Shown here piece by piece: positions 14,536-23,509 of a stretch of 64,000 nucleotides of DNA; the stretch's first letter is position 1; every line of letters begins with the position of its first letter. Position numbers and translations under genes: made by a program. The stretch comes from Rheinheimera soli. GTDB taxonomy: Bacteria; Pseudomonadota; Gammaproteobacteria; Enterobacterales; Alteromonadaceae. The DNA lies in NCBI RefSeq assembly GCF_021290985.1, contig NZ_JAJOYU010000003.1, positions 1-64,000 of the forward strand, written 5' to 3'. Under the pieces are notes generated by a model, which worked only from the letters and a program-made list of their open reading frames with translations, did not search any database and had not been told where the DNA came from.

Positions 14536-16701
14536 ATGACGTTAAAAGCTAAACTGGGTCTGGTGTTGGGATCATTCGCGCTGATTGTGGCTTGTCTTTA
14601 TGCCTCTGCAAAGCTGCAATTGCGTCATGAAACTTTAGTCAGAGTGCAAGCCGAGCAGCAACTGCTTATGAGTTTGTCTTTGATGGTCGAACCTTTTTTA
14701 GTTCAAAACAAAGTAGAGCAAGTCAAAGGCCATCTGCTGGCTACCAGCTTTTCCAGTACCTTACCCATTAAAGCTATTCTGGTGTATCAGGCCGACGGCA
14801 ATTTATTTGCGGCCACTCAGTTCCCCCGCGAGTTATTTAATTTCAGCCCAACGCGAGATTTAACAGGACAAAAAGCTCTGCAGGATGGTTCTGATCTGTT
14901 GTGGTCTGCAGTGATGGTAACTCCTGCCAGTATGAGTTATTTCGACACCAACAAAGTAGCAGCTGAAGGCAGTACTTTGGGTTATGTGGCTATTCAGATT
15001 TCTCCATTACGATTGTCCCAGCTCTGGTGGTGGCAAAGCAGCTTGTGGGGCACGGCTTTACTTATTATTGTCGCTTTGGCTTTATTGTGGCAGCGGCGAA
15101 TTTTCAAAACTCAACATCTGCGCTGGCAAGGTTTTTTGCGGCAACTTCGTGCTTTAGTTCCGTCTGCGGTTGATGGAAAAAAGCTGGCCGATTTTGACAG
15201 TGCTGAACTTAGCTTGTTGTTCCGCTCTCTTTACGCTCAACAGCAACAGTTTCAACAGCAATTGCAGCAACAAAATCAGGCAGAACAACAGCAGGGGCAG
15301 AGTCATAGCACTGCCTGTAAACAACTGGAAATCAGTTATCAGCAGCAATTAGCCAGCCTGACTCACGAGTTAAAAACCAGTCAAAACCAATTGCATCAGT
15401 GGCAACAGCTTAGTGAGCTGGCTCAAGCCGGAAAAACTGCACAGCAGGCTCAGCTACTTCGTTGGTTATTGCGACAAAATGTACTGGAAAAAACAGCATT
15501 ACAGCCTCAAACCGTCTGGTTTCCTGAATGGTTAGCGCAACAAATAGAGTTGTGGCAAGCTGAATTTGAACTGGCGGACCTACCTTTCATTCTGGTTGAA
15601 GATCCTGCATTGAGCTTGTCTGAAGTCAGCTTTTTCACTGAGCATGCAGCGGAGTTATTGCAGCAAATTATTAGTTTGATCCTGCAGGATATACAACAAC
15701 ACGAACTGAGTTTATTTATTAATTTGCAGGCTTTTTCGGAGAATAAACTGTTATTGCAGTTTGACCATGCAGGTCAAAGTAGTGCGATACAGCAAGTACT
15801 TGATGCAGAAAAAGGCGAAAACGCCGGGGTTTTACAGCAACTCTGTGCCAGTTTGTTGTCACGTCTTGGTGCCAGATTAACTATTTCTGCCCTGGAGGAT
15901 TTGGGCTGCTCAGTGCGCCTGGAGTTGCCATTAACAGCTGTTTCAGTCAAAGAGCTGCCTATGTACCAAACTGCTATTTACCTGGACAGCAATAGCTTAC
16001 GAGCTGCAGTGTTAAAGCAAAGTGTGGGTTCTGTGGCAGAACAAGTGATTTGCTTGCCGCAGCCGCAGCAACTGAAAGCAGAGTTACAGCATCGTCTGGT
16101 GGATTTGGTATTGATACAATTGCCTGCGCCTGAACAAAACTCTGAGCTTTGGATTGAACTTGATAAAACCACCAATCGCAATCAGATGCTGGCTTTTTGT
16201 CATACAGCACATCAGTCCTATTGGGCCGGTGTGTTGAGTTGTCCTGTATTAGCCAATCCGATGTTATCCGCGCATATTCGGCAACACCTCAACCAGGCAC
16301 CGAAAACCAATGCTTTGCGAATGTTGGTGGTGGACGATAATCAAACTAATCTGACTTTTGTCAAAGCCATGCTGAGCCAGCAACAGTTTGAGGTAGATAC
16401 TGCTGCGACGGGCACAGAAGCTATCCGGCTTGCCAAAAGCGGCAGGTATCAGCTGATCCTGATGGATATTCAGCTGCCGGATATGTCCGGGGTTCTGGCT
16501 ACTTCCATGATCAGGCAATTACCCCAGCATCAAAACACTGTCATTATGGCGTTTACCGCCCATGCTTTACCTGATGAGATCCAGCAGTTTCATCAGGCAG
16601 GTATGAATGATGTGGTGATTAAACCTTTAGATAGTCAAAAAGTTGCGGATCTGATCAGACGTTGTCAGCAGCTTAGCCTTCAAAGTCTAATACCGGGCTG
16701 A
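14536..16701 (+). CDS. Degenerate BarA-like hybrid sensor protein (probable pseudokinase with receiver)
   Basis: 721 residues. Two transmembrane helices (about 5-25 and 167-186) flank a periplasmic domain, an arrangement like BarA, including GYVAIQISPLRLSQL before helix 2. A Gln-rich coiled coil follows. The expected H-box reads THELKTSQNQ: His277 is kept but the usual Pro after HELKT is lost. The later region, where an ATPase domain would sit, lacks recognisable N, G1 and G2 boxes. The C-terminal receiver (from about residue 596) is intact: LVVDDN, phosphoacceptor Asp644 in LMDIQLPD, FTAHA and the conserved Lys in VIKPLD. It probably cannot autophosphorylate. Its 3' end overlaps the convergent TIGR03899 gene by 29 bp. 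Confidence 0.75.
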   Translation: MTLKAKLGLVLGSFALIVACLYASAKLQLRHETLVRVQAEQQLLMSLSLMVEPFLVQNKVEQVKGHLLATSFSSTLPIKAILVYQADGNLFAATQFPRELFNFSPTRDLTGQKALQDGSDLLWSAVMVTPASMSYFDTNKVAAEGSTLGYVAIQISPLRLSQLWWWQSSLWGTALLIIVALALLWQRRIFKTQHLRWQGFLRQLRALVPSAVDGKKLADFDSAELSLLFRSLYAQQQQFQQQLQQQNQAEQQQGQSHSTACKQLEISYQQQLASLTHELKTSQNQLHQWQQLSELAQAGKTAQQAQLLRWLLRQNVLEKTALQPQTVWFPEWLAQQIELWQAEFELADLPFILVEDPALSLSEVSFFTEHAAELLQQIISLILQDIQQHELSLFINLQAFSENKLLLQFDHAGQSSAIQQVLDAEKGENAGVLQQLCASLLSRLGARLTISALEDLGCSVRLELPLTAVSVKELPMYQTAIYLDSNSLRAAVLKQSVGSVAEQVICLPQPQQLKAELQHRLVDLVLIQLPAPEQNSELWIELDKTTNRNQMLAFCHTAHQSYWAGVLSCPVLANPMLSAHIRQHLNQAPKTNALRMLVVDDNQTNLTFVKAMLSQQQFEVDTAATGTEAIRLAKSGRYQLILMDIQLPDMSGVLATSMIRQLPQHQNTVIMAFTAHALPDEIQQFHQAGMNDVVIKPLDSQKVADLIRRCQQLSLQSLIPG

Positions 16702-17587
16702 ACAGTTGCTTTACGGCTTGCAGATAAGCGGGGTTCGCCTGACTGTTCAGCAGAGGCAATAGCTCAACACCCACAGCGGTAAATTTATAGTACTGCAGCA
16801 CTACTCCTGAATGCTTCGCTTTACAGGTCAGTTGATGCTGATGGTACTGCAACTGCAACGCTTGATCGGGGACCAATTCGCCGCTTTCTATTTCAATCTG
16901 ATGCAGCAAGTTTAAATCAATCAGGCTTAAAATTTGCGGAAAGGTTAAACCAAATTGGCTCAGGTTCAGCACTGCTTTACTGCGACCTGTCAGAACCTGC
17001 CAAATAGATGGTTTACGCACATAGCCAAAGTAAATATGCCCACTGTCCTGTAGCCGGACTCTGCAAGTCAGGCTGGCGGCTTTTTGCAACGCCAGTGCTT
17101 CTTTAAAGCTCATACGTTGTAACAAAAATAAGGTTTTTAGTGAAAAACTACCGGGTTGTCCAATTTCGCCGGCCAGTATTTTGGCCCAGAGTTGTTGCAT
17201 TGTCTGGTTAGAAATATTCAACACTAAATCACAGTATTGCTGAAACCAGTCTGGATCCACATCCATCTCTGCAACGTATTCAGGACAGTAGTCTAAAGCT
17301 AAAGCCATTATTTTTTCTAAATTGGCCTGTTGCCTTTCTTTGTGCATGCGTTCACGCCGCTCGGCGCGTTGTGACAAAGTCGGAGCTTTAAAACCTGTAT
17401 CGGCAGGCGCCGGAGCGCCGGAACGCTGTGCCAGACGTTGATGGCGCTGATTAAAATCGCTTTTCTGCACTAAGCTGGCAGAGTCTGTGTCTGTTGTTGT
17501 GGCTTTGGTTTCAAATTCGTGACCCAGCTGGCTGCGTGCCAGTTGGAGTAACCGTTGATGTCCGCGGCCGGCAGAAATTTTCTGCAT
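16673..17587 (-). CDS. TIGR03899 family (DUF2806-like) protein
   Basis: A 304-residue soluble protein. The region from LSQRAERRERMHKERQQANL through SNQTMQQLWAKILAGEI and GSFSLKTLFLLQRMS (residues about 90-185) is typical of TIGR03899/DUF2806, a gammaproteobacterial family with no known function. The N-terminus is charged and Gln-rich without a signal peptide. The gene is convergent with the hybrid sensor and overlaps its last 29 bp. The ATG at 17587 is followed by a normal coding start; the putative ribosome binding site is GGTGAG. Confidence 0.75.
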   Translation of the reverse strand: MQKISAGRGHQRLLQLARSQLGHEFETKATTTDTDSASLVQKSDFNQRHQRLAQRSGAPAPADTGFKAPTLSQRAERRERMHKERQQANLEKIMALALDYCPEYVAEMDVDPDWFQQYCDLVLNISNQTMQQLWAKILAGEIGQPGSFSLKTLFLLQRMSFKEALALQKAASLTCRVRLQDSGHIYFGYVRKPSIWQVLTGRSKAVLNLSQFGLTFPQILSLIDLNLLHQIEIESGELVPDQALQLQYHQHQLTCKAKHSGVVLQYYKFTAVGVELLPLLNSQANPAYLQAVKQLFSPVLDFEG

Positions 17588-17897
17588 GAACTCACCTTTG
17601 GTAGAGACATATTTTGTTGCTTAATTTTCACAATAACGCAAAAAATCACAGACAACTCAAAAAGAAGTTTATGAAAGTGTTAACTTTATGATTTTAAAGA
17701 TTTTAATAAAATGAATTGCTTTTTTTGCCTGAGAGTATAGTGTAGTTCCACTGGATTAAAAGCTTACAAAGGATAGCGGTAGGGGCTGGCCCTGATTGCC
17801 AAAGTGAATTCAGGGTATATGCTAGTATTTATGCAATAGTGCCTTGATATGCTTTCAAAAAGTATTCCCCTACAGCTGATGTAAAAAAGGTCGGAGC
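17588..17897. other. Divergent intergenic region, AT-rich
   Basis: 310 bp between the TIGR03899 gene (minus) and the c-di-GMP gene (plus). It is AT-rich around 17630-17740. No repeat, RNA gene or open frame convinced me. It must contain both promoters. Confidence 0.45.
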
Positions 17898-20114
17898 ATG
17901 GTGTCAAAAGCAGCAGATGATGATTTTCTGTTCCTCGCAGAAGACGAAACAAGTTCGGAAGCAGAAACACAATCCAGTGGTGAATGGCACTTGCTGATTG
18001 TGGATGACGACGAAGAAATTCATACGGTCACTAAACTGGCTTTATCTGATTTATTGGTCCTGGACCGTAAATTAGTATTTCATCATGCATTTTCCGGCAA
18101 AGAAGCCTTAAAATTTTTGGCGAATAACCCCTATATAGCCGTCATTTTACTTGATGTAGTGATGGAATCTGACGATGCTGGCCTGAAAGTGGTGCAGCAA
18201 ATTCGCGATGAATTAAAAATGGATGAAGTGCGTATAGTTCTGCGCACCGGCCAGCCTGGTTATGCTCCGGAAGATAGTGTGATCAAAGAATACGACATCA
18301 ACGACTACAAAACGAAAACTGAACTGACCCGTAATAAACTAGTTACCGCTATTATTTCGTCCATTCGCAGCTATCAGCAAATCCGCACTATTAACCAGAA
18401 CCGCATTGGCCTGCAGAAAATCATTAATGCCGGTGCTAATTTGCTGGAACAACATTCGTTGCATGAGTTCTCCGAAGGGGTTGTCACTCAAATTTCCTCG
18501 TTAATTGGCTTGCATGCAGAAGGCGTGCTTTGTGCTCAGATTGAGGATGATGGCAGTAGCAGTGACAATATTTATGTACTGGGCGCAGCAGGCCATTACG
18601 CACCTTATATTAAATGCAAACTGGAGCGGCTGAATAACAGCAGAATTATTCAGCAAATCACTACTTGTCTGTCCGAGCGGCGACATATTTTTACCGACAA
18701 AGACACGGTGCTTTATCTGGGGAATGTGGATCACGCCGCTGCGGTTTATATCGAAACCAACAGGCCTGTAGAAGATTTTGACCGCCAGTTGATTGAAGTA
18801 TTTTTAAGTAATATTTCTATCGGTTATGAAAATGTGACCTTGTTTCAGCAACTCAAGCATGCTGCTTATATTGACCCTTTAACTAAAACGCCCAACCGCA
18901 ATGAGTTTACCTCTTTGCTACAGGAAACCAGACGGCTTGATCCTGAACGCAATGTAGCTGTACTGATTGATATCGACCATTTTTCTGATGTAAACGATGG
19001 TTTAGGTCAGGAAACCGGCAATGAGCTGCTGATCGCTATTACGCACAGATTAGTGGCGCAGTTTGGTGAAATTGCCCAGATTGGCCGCATCGGTGCTGAT
19101 GTGTTTGGTTTAATTGGGCCTGAGCAAGCACTAACCCCTGAAACCTTGTCCGGTATTTTTGAAATGCCATTCCAGTGTTCAGAACATTCCTTGCAGGTGA
19201 ATGCGACCTTTGGTTTCTGCCGTTTACGTGACAGTGCTTTGCATGGTTTGACTATTCTGAAACATGTTTATATTGCATTGAACAGAGCAAAAAAACATCT
19301 GGCACAAAACTATGAGTATTACAGTGCTCAGATGGAAGAGCAGATGGTTGAGCGGTTGGTGATGCTCAGAAGCCTGAGATCTGATTTTCAGAAAGACAAG
19401 CTTCAGTTGTGGTATCAGCCGCAAATTTGTTTAAAAAGCGGCAATGTGCTGGGTATGGAGGCGCTATTGCGCTGGCCTCAGCCTGACGGCAGCTTTATTT
19501 CTCCGGCCGTATTTATTCCGCTGGCAGAATACTCAGGCTTGATTATCGAAATCGGCGACTGGGTGTTACAGCAGGCTTGCAAACAGCTGCAAAGTTTAAA
19601 AGCACAAGGTTTTTCTCATTTGAGGATAGCGGTGAATGTGTCTATGCCACAGTTCCGTAATCATCGATTTGTGCAGTCTGTCATTGATTGCGTGGATCGT
19701 TATCAGGTGGATCCTGCATTGCTGGAACTTGAAATCACTGAGTCTGTAGTGATGGATGACCCAAAGATAGTGATAGGCGCGTTGAATAAGTTAAAAGACT
19801 TTGGCATTAAAGTAGCTATTGATGATTTTGGCATAGGCTTTTCATCTTTAAGCTATTTGCAGCAGTTGCCACTGGACAGGATTAAAATTGACCGTGCTTT
19901 TATTCAAGGATTTACCCGTCCTAATGGCACTTTGATTGCTGAAACTATAGTAAATCTGGGGCAAAAGCTGGGTTTGGCAACTATAGCTGAAGGTATTGAA
20001 ACTCAGGCTCAGGAAGATGCTGTGCGGGCTATGGGCTGTGAAGAAGTGCAAGGCTTTATGTATGCCAAGCCGATGACGGCTGTTGATTTAGTTAAGTTTT
20101 TATCTAAAAGCTGA
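17898..20114 (+). CDS. REC-DUF3369-GGDEF-EAL c-di-GMP signalling protein
   Basis: 738 residues, cytosolic. The receiver (residues about 28-150) has LIVDDDEE and the phosphoacceptor in VILLDVV. A DUF3369 domain follows (IGLQKIINAGANLLEQH). The GGDEF domain (about 325-480) has its signature replaced by RIGADVFG, so cyclase activity is unlikely. The EAL domain (about 490-738) keeps its catalytic set: EALLRW, NVSMPQFR, ELEITES, IDDFGIGFSSL, the Lys in IKIDRAF, AEGIE and VQGFMYAKP. It is therefore predicted to be a phosphorylation-controlled c-di-GMP phosphodiesterase. The ATG at 17898 has AAGG 7 nt upstream. A strong terminator follows the gene. Confidence 0.9.
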   Translation: MVSKAADDDFLFLAEDETSSEAETQSSGEWHLLIVDDDEEIHTVTKLALSDLLVLDRKLVFHHAFSGKEALKFLANNPYIAVILLDVVMESDDAGLKVVQQIRDELKMDEVRIVLRTGQPGYAPEDSVIKEYDINDYKTKTELTRNKLVTAIISSIRSYQQIRTINQNRIGLQKIINAGANLLEQHSLHEFSEGVVTQISSLIGLHAEGVLCAQIEDDGSSSDNIYVLGAAGHYAPYIKCKLERLNNSRIIQQITTCLSERRHIFTDKDTVLYLGNVDHAAAVYIETNRPVEDFDRQLIEVFLSNISIGYENVTLFQQLKHAAYIDPLTKTPNRNEFTSLLQETRRLDPERNVAVLIDIDHFSDVNDGLGQETGNELLIAITHRLVAQFGEIAQIGRIGADVFGLIGPEQALTPETLSGIFEMPFQCSEHSLQVNATFGFCRLRDSALHGLTILKHVYIALNRAKKHLAQNYEYYSAQMEEQMVERLVMLRSLRSDFQKDKLQLWYQPQICLKSGNVLGMEALLRWPQPDGSFISPAVFIPLAEYSGLIIEIGDWVLQQACKQLQSLKAQGFSHLRIAVNVSMPQFRNHRFVQSVIDCVDRYQVDPALLELEITESVVMDDPKIVIGALNKLKDFGIKVAIDDFGIGFSSLSYLQQLPLDRIKIDRAFIQGFTRPNGTLIAETIVNLGQKLGLATIAEGIETQAQEDAVRAMGCEEVQGFMYAKPMTAVDLVKFLSKS

Positions 20115-20132
20115 GCTTGAATTCAAACCAAT

Positions 20133-20159
20133 AAAAAGCCGACTGCAAGTCGGCTTTTT
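20133..20159. terminator. Bidirectional terminator between the EAL gene and the chemoreceptor gene
   Basis: AAAAAGCCGAC, loop TGCAA, GTCGGCTTTTT: a perfect stem flanked by A and T tracts. It can serve both convergent genes. Confidence 0.92.
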
Positions 20160-20177
20160 GATTAGAGTGGCGGAGTC

Positions 20178-21317
20178 TTAGCGGTTGGCTATCAAGGCCA
20201 GTTGCTCACCCAACTGTAGAAAGTCTTTGCTGTTTTGCTGACTTTGTGAGGTGTGGCTGGTGATATCGCGCATATAAGTAACCATAGCTTTGGTCAGATG
20301 CTGTTGTTCGTCCGTTGCCGTAGCTATTTCCTGATTCATCGCACAAATTTGCGCTATGCTGCCGGTAATTTCCTGTAGAGAATGTCCTGCCTGATTAGCC
20401 GACTGCACACTTAAATTAGCTTGCTCACTGCTCAACTTCATTTTTTGCACCGCTTCACGGGCTGCACTTTGTAACTGTTCAATAGTACGTTGAATTTGTT
20501 CCGTTGATTTTTGCGTGCGTGAAGCCAGAGTTCGTACTTCATCTGCTACCACGGCAAAACCACGGCCTTGTTCACCCGCACGTGCCGCTTCGATAGCCGC
20601 GTTCAACGCCAGTAAGTTGGTTTGTTCCGCTATGCCTTTAATAACTTCCAGCACAGCACCTACCTGATTACTGTCCTGTTCCAGCTGAGCTATGGTGGCA
20701 GAAGCTTGTTGTAAATGTACCGCCAGTTGTTCGATATTCTGCACAGTACTTGCGACAGTTTGCTGGCCTTGTTTGGCTATTTGGTTGGAGTGATTGGCTG
20801 CTTCTGCTGCTAAGTTGGCACTCTGCACTTCGTCCAATACACTTTGGTTCATCGACTCAACCATCGTCAGGGTTTGACCTGCCGTATGTTCTAATTGACT
20901 CAGATGTTTTTGCTCATCCGCTGTAATTTGGCGTATTGACGTCACCAGCTGTTTTAACTGCTCGTTATGGTTGTGTGACTCCTGTTGTTGCTGCTTTAAG
21001 GCAACAAGCCACAGATTAAATTGCTCCCGAACCGGCGCTAAATCTGAATTGTTTACTTCACTTAACTGCAGGCTCAGACTTTTTTCTTTTACACAACGTT
21101 GGATCAGCAGTTGTTGTTCTGCGACAAAGCTTTGGTAGCTGTGTAAAGCCGTCTGACTCAAGATCCATTGCAACACTAAAGTTGTCGCTATCACTAAAGC
21201 TGACCAGAGCCAGTGTTGCTCTGCTAATACAGTGAAAATCAGCAGCATACCTACCAAAGTGGTGATACCTGATAACATAATTTTGGTCCGCGCAGACCCA
21301 AATTCAAACAAAGCCAT
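20178..21317 (-). CDS. Methyl-accepting chemotaxis protein without periplasmic sensor
   Basis: About 379 residues from the ATG at 21317 (MALFEFGS), which has GGGGTAAGG just upstream; the frame stays open further upstream. Two hydrophobic helices (residues about 13-52) follow each other with only a few residues between, so there is no periplasmic ligand-binding domain. The cytoplasmic signalling domain is typical, with the hairpin tip [20 protein letters not shown] followed by [15 protein letters not shown]. The receptor must sense an intracellular or membrane signal. No other chemotaxis genes are nearby; it probably joins arrays encoded elsewhere. Confidence 0.9.
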   Translation of the reverse strand: MALFEFGSARTKIMLSGITTLVGMLLIFTVLAEQHWLWSALVIATTLVLQWILSQTALHSYQSFVAEQQLLIQRCVKEKSLSLQLSEVNNSDLAPVREQFNLWLVALKQQQQESHNHNEQLKQLVTSIRQITADEQKHLSQLEHTAGQTLTMVESMNQSVLDEVQSANLAAEAANHSNQIAKQGQQTVASTVQNIEQLAVHLQQASATIAQLEQDSNQVGAVLEVIKGIAEQTNLLALNAAIEAARAGEQGRGFAVVADEVRTLASRTQKSTEQIQRTIEQLQSAAREAVQKMKLSSEQANLSVQSANQAGHSLQEITGSIAQICAMNQEIATATDEQQHLTKAMVTYMRDITSHTSQSQQNSKDFLQLGEQLALIANR

Positions 21318-21554
21318 AAACCTTACCCCTGAATTACTTCGCACCAGCGGTCGAAGCGGAATTTATTATTGTAATAATGAAATATGGCCTGCCAAATAAA
21401 GCCAAATCTGCTGCTGAAAATAACAGATATTTGCGGAATTTTTTATCAGATTTTGCGTTATTTTTGATAAATAAATGCGGCTTTTAAATAAAGGCACCAG
21501 CAGTGATGTGTTTAGCTGAAAGGGTCGTCTGGGTAGGGCCGGATTGTTGTATAA

Positions 21555-21578
21555 AAAAACGGCACTCAAGTGCCGTTT
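21555..21578 (-). terminator. Terminator after ppa
   Basis: AAAACGGCACT, loop CAAG and a matching arm ending in CGTTTT, 24 bp beyond the ppa stop codon. The preceding A tract becomes a U tract on the minus-strand transcript. Confidence 0.9.
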
Positions 21579-21601
21579 TGTGCAGTTTTCAGAACTGGAT
21601 A

Positions 21602-22132
21602 TTACTTTTGCTGAGCGCGTTCAAATGAACTGACGATTTCAGCTTTGGCTTCGGCTTTATCGCCCCAGCCAACAACTTTCACCCATTTGCCTGGTTCTAA
21701 TTCTTTGTAACGTTCAAAGAAGTGCTGGATTTGGTTTTTCAGCAGTTCTGGCACGTCATTCAGATCATGAATGTTGTCGTAAATTTTAGTCAGTTTGCTG
21801 ATTGGCACAGCTAATACTTTAGCGTCTTCACCTGATTCGTCTGCCATTTTTAATACGGCAACAGGACGACATTTGATCACGGCGCCTGGCACCAATGGGT
21901 AAGGTGTTGGCACTAAGACGTCAACCGGATCTCCGTCTAACGACAGGGTATGGTTTACAAAGCCATAGTTGCAAGGATAGAACATTGGCGTTGACATAAA
22001 ACGGTCAACCCAGACTGTGCCTGTGTCTTTGTCTACTTCGTATTTGATTGGATCGGCATTGGCCGGAATTTCAATGATGACATTAATTTCATCCGGCAGA
22101 TTTTTACCTGCGGCAACCTGACTTAAGCTCAT
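21602..22132 (-). CDS. ppa: Inorganic pyrophosphatase (family I)
   Basis: 176 residues, the same length as E. coli PPase. Catalytic motifs are visible: [15 protein letters not shown] near the N-terminus, FYPCNYGF, and the DGDPVDVLV acidic signature near residues 65-73, then [11 protein letters not shown] near the C-terminus. The enzyme hydrolyses pyrophosphate in the cytosol and drives biosynthetic reactions forward. A GGAAG ribosome binding site precedes the ATG. The gene is monocistronic, ending in a strong terminator. Confidence 0.97.
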   Translation of the reverse strand: MSLSQVAAGKNLPDEINVIIEIPANADPIKYEVDKDTGTVWVDRFMSTPMFYPCNYGFVNHTLSLDGDPVDVLVPTPYPLVPGAVIKCRPVAVLKMADESGEDAKVLAVPISKLTKIYDNIHDLNDVPELLKNQIQHFFERYKELEPGKWVKVVGWGDKAEAKAEIVSSFERAQQK

Positions 22133-22189
22133 AACGCTTCCTCTGTGCTGAATTTTGGTGCTGCATTATAGCAGCGGCCGTAAATATGG

Positions 22190-22240
22190 CTATACCCGTT
22201 GTACTTGAAGCTGCAGCTTTGTTGCCTGCGAGCTTTCGCC
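22190..22240 (-). repeat. Partial ERIC-like element (one end only)
   Basis: TATACCCGTTGTACTTGAAG followed by CTGCAGCTTTGTTGCCTGCGAG matches one terminus of copies A and B. The central palindrome and the other terminus are missing; GGGACGGG-type repeats begin about 18 bp later. It looks like a decayed or internally deleted copy. Confidence 0.7.
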
Positions 22241-22257
22241 CTACATAAGTTTTACAT

Positions 22258-22341
22258 TGGGACGGGCGCGGGTAAACCACGCCCCTACAATTTTCCTGTG
22301 CTTCCACATCGGGACGGGCAGGGATAAACCCAGTCCCTACG
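22258..22341. repeat. Two GGGACGGG-type repeats in tandem (copies 3 and 4)
   Basis: Copy 3 (22258-22290) begins GGGACGGGCGCGGGTAAACC and ends CGCCCCTACAA. Copy 4 (22309-22341) reads CGGGACGGGCAGGGATAAAC then CCAGTCCCTACG. They are in direct orientation with a 51-bp period, between ppa and fbp. Copy 4 reaches into the last codons of fbp (stop at 22337). Confidence 0.75.
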
Positions 22342-23308
22342 CCTTGTGATACTGCAGACAGCTTTCCACTTCGTGTTTTGATCCTAAAATCACAGCCACA
22401 CGCTGGTGAATATCGACAGGCTGAATCTCCATAATACGTTCAGCGCCTGTGGAGCTTGCTCCACCTGCTTGTTCTACCAGAAAACTCATTGGATTGGCTT
22501 CGTACATTAGTCGAAGTTTGTCCGGTTTCGTAGGGTCTTTGACGTCGCTCGGGTAAGCAAAAATACCACCACGGCATAAAATTCTGTGTACGTCACCGAC
22601 CATAGCGGCAATCCAGCGCATATTAAAGTTTTTACCACGCGGGCCTTCTTTGCCTTTTAGCAAATCAGCCACGTAGTTTTGCATTGGAAGCTGCCAGTAG
22701 CGCTGGTTCGACATATTAATAGCAAATTCTGCGGTAACGCCCGGAATGGTGACGTTTTCTGTAGTCAGCAGGAAACCACCATAGGTTTTATCCAGCGTAT
22801 ACATTTTGGTGCCTTTACCAGTGGTCAAGGCCATCATAGTGGACGGGCCATAGAGTATATAACCTGCAGCGATCTGAGCTGTACCAGGTTGCAGGAAAAT
22901 AGCTGGGTCGGCAGGGTCTGCGCCTTTGGGGGCAGGCAGAATAGAAAAGATAGTACCTATTAAGCTGTTGATATCGGTGTTGGACGAGCCATCCAGCGGA
23001 TCGAAGGTCACCAGGTATTTACCTTGAGGGTTACCTGCAACTGTGCTGTCTTCTTCTTCAGAAGAGATTGCCATCACTGAACCTGTTTCCAGGATCAGAT
23101 CTTTAAGCAGCTCGTTGGAGATGACATCGAGTTTTTTCTGGGTTTCGCCCTGAACGTTTTCATTCAGAGTGGAGCCCAACACATCTGAGAGTTCGCCCTG
23201 ACCGACACGAAACGAAATTTCTTTGCAGGCAGCTACGATGCTTTTAATCAGATCTATCAGGTCTGCTTCTGCACCATCAAGACGCAGGGCTGGAGCCAAT
23301 CGACGCAT
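22337..23308 (-). CDS. fbp: Fructose-1,6-bisphosphatase class 1
   Basis: 323 residues from the ATG at 23308, which has AAAGGA upstream; the open frame continues further but without homology. Class I motifs are present: [26 protein letters not shown] (metal and substrate binding), and C-terminal [18 protein letters not shown]. The enzyme hydrolyses fructose 1,6-bisphosphate in gluconeogenesis. It is divergent from mpl. Its final codons lie inside a GGGACGGG-type repeat, so the repeat may shape its C-terminus. Confidence 0.96.
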   Translation of the reverse strand: MRRLAPALRLDGAEADLIDLIKSIVAACKEISFRVGQGELSDVLGSTLNENVQGETQKKLDVISNELLKDLILETGSVMAISSEEEDSTVAGNPQGKYLVTFDPLDGSSNTDINSLIGTIFSILPAPKGADPADPAIFLQPGTAQIAAGYILYGPSTMMALTTGKGTKMYTLDKTYGGFLLTTENVTIPGVTAEFAINMSNQRYWQLPMQNYVADLLKGKEGPRGKNFNMRWIAAMVGDVHRILCRGGIFAYPSDVKDPTKPDKLRLMYEANPMSFLVEQAGGASSTGAERIMEIQPVDIHQRVAVILGSKHEVESCLQYHKA

Positions 23309-23509
23309 AAAACAATCCTTTTTTTGTGTAGGTAGAGGAAGCTTTGACCGCAGTGTTAATTTTGATTGGAGGCTGTCGGCCACAGCGGCTGCTATTTTAA
23401 TCAAGTTCAGGCTAAATTGCAGGTTTATGCTGGTTTTATTTCAGCTGTTCTGCAGAGTCCTTTGCTAGAATGGCCGCAGAACCCGTTTTACAGGCAGTAA
23501 GGATGCAGT

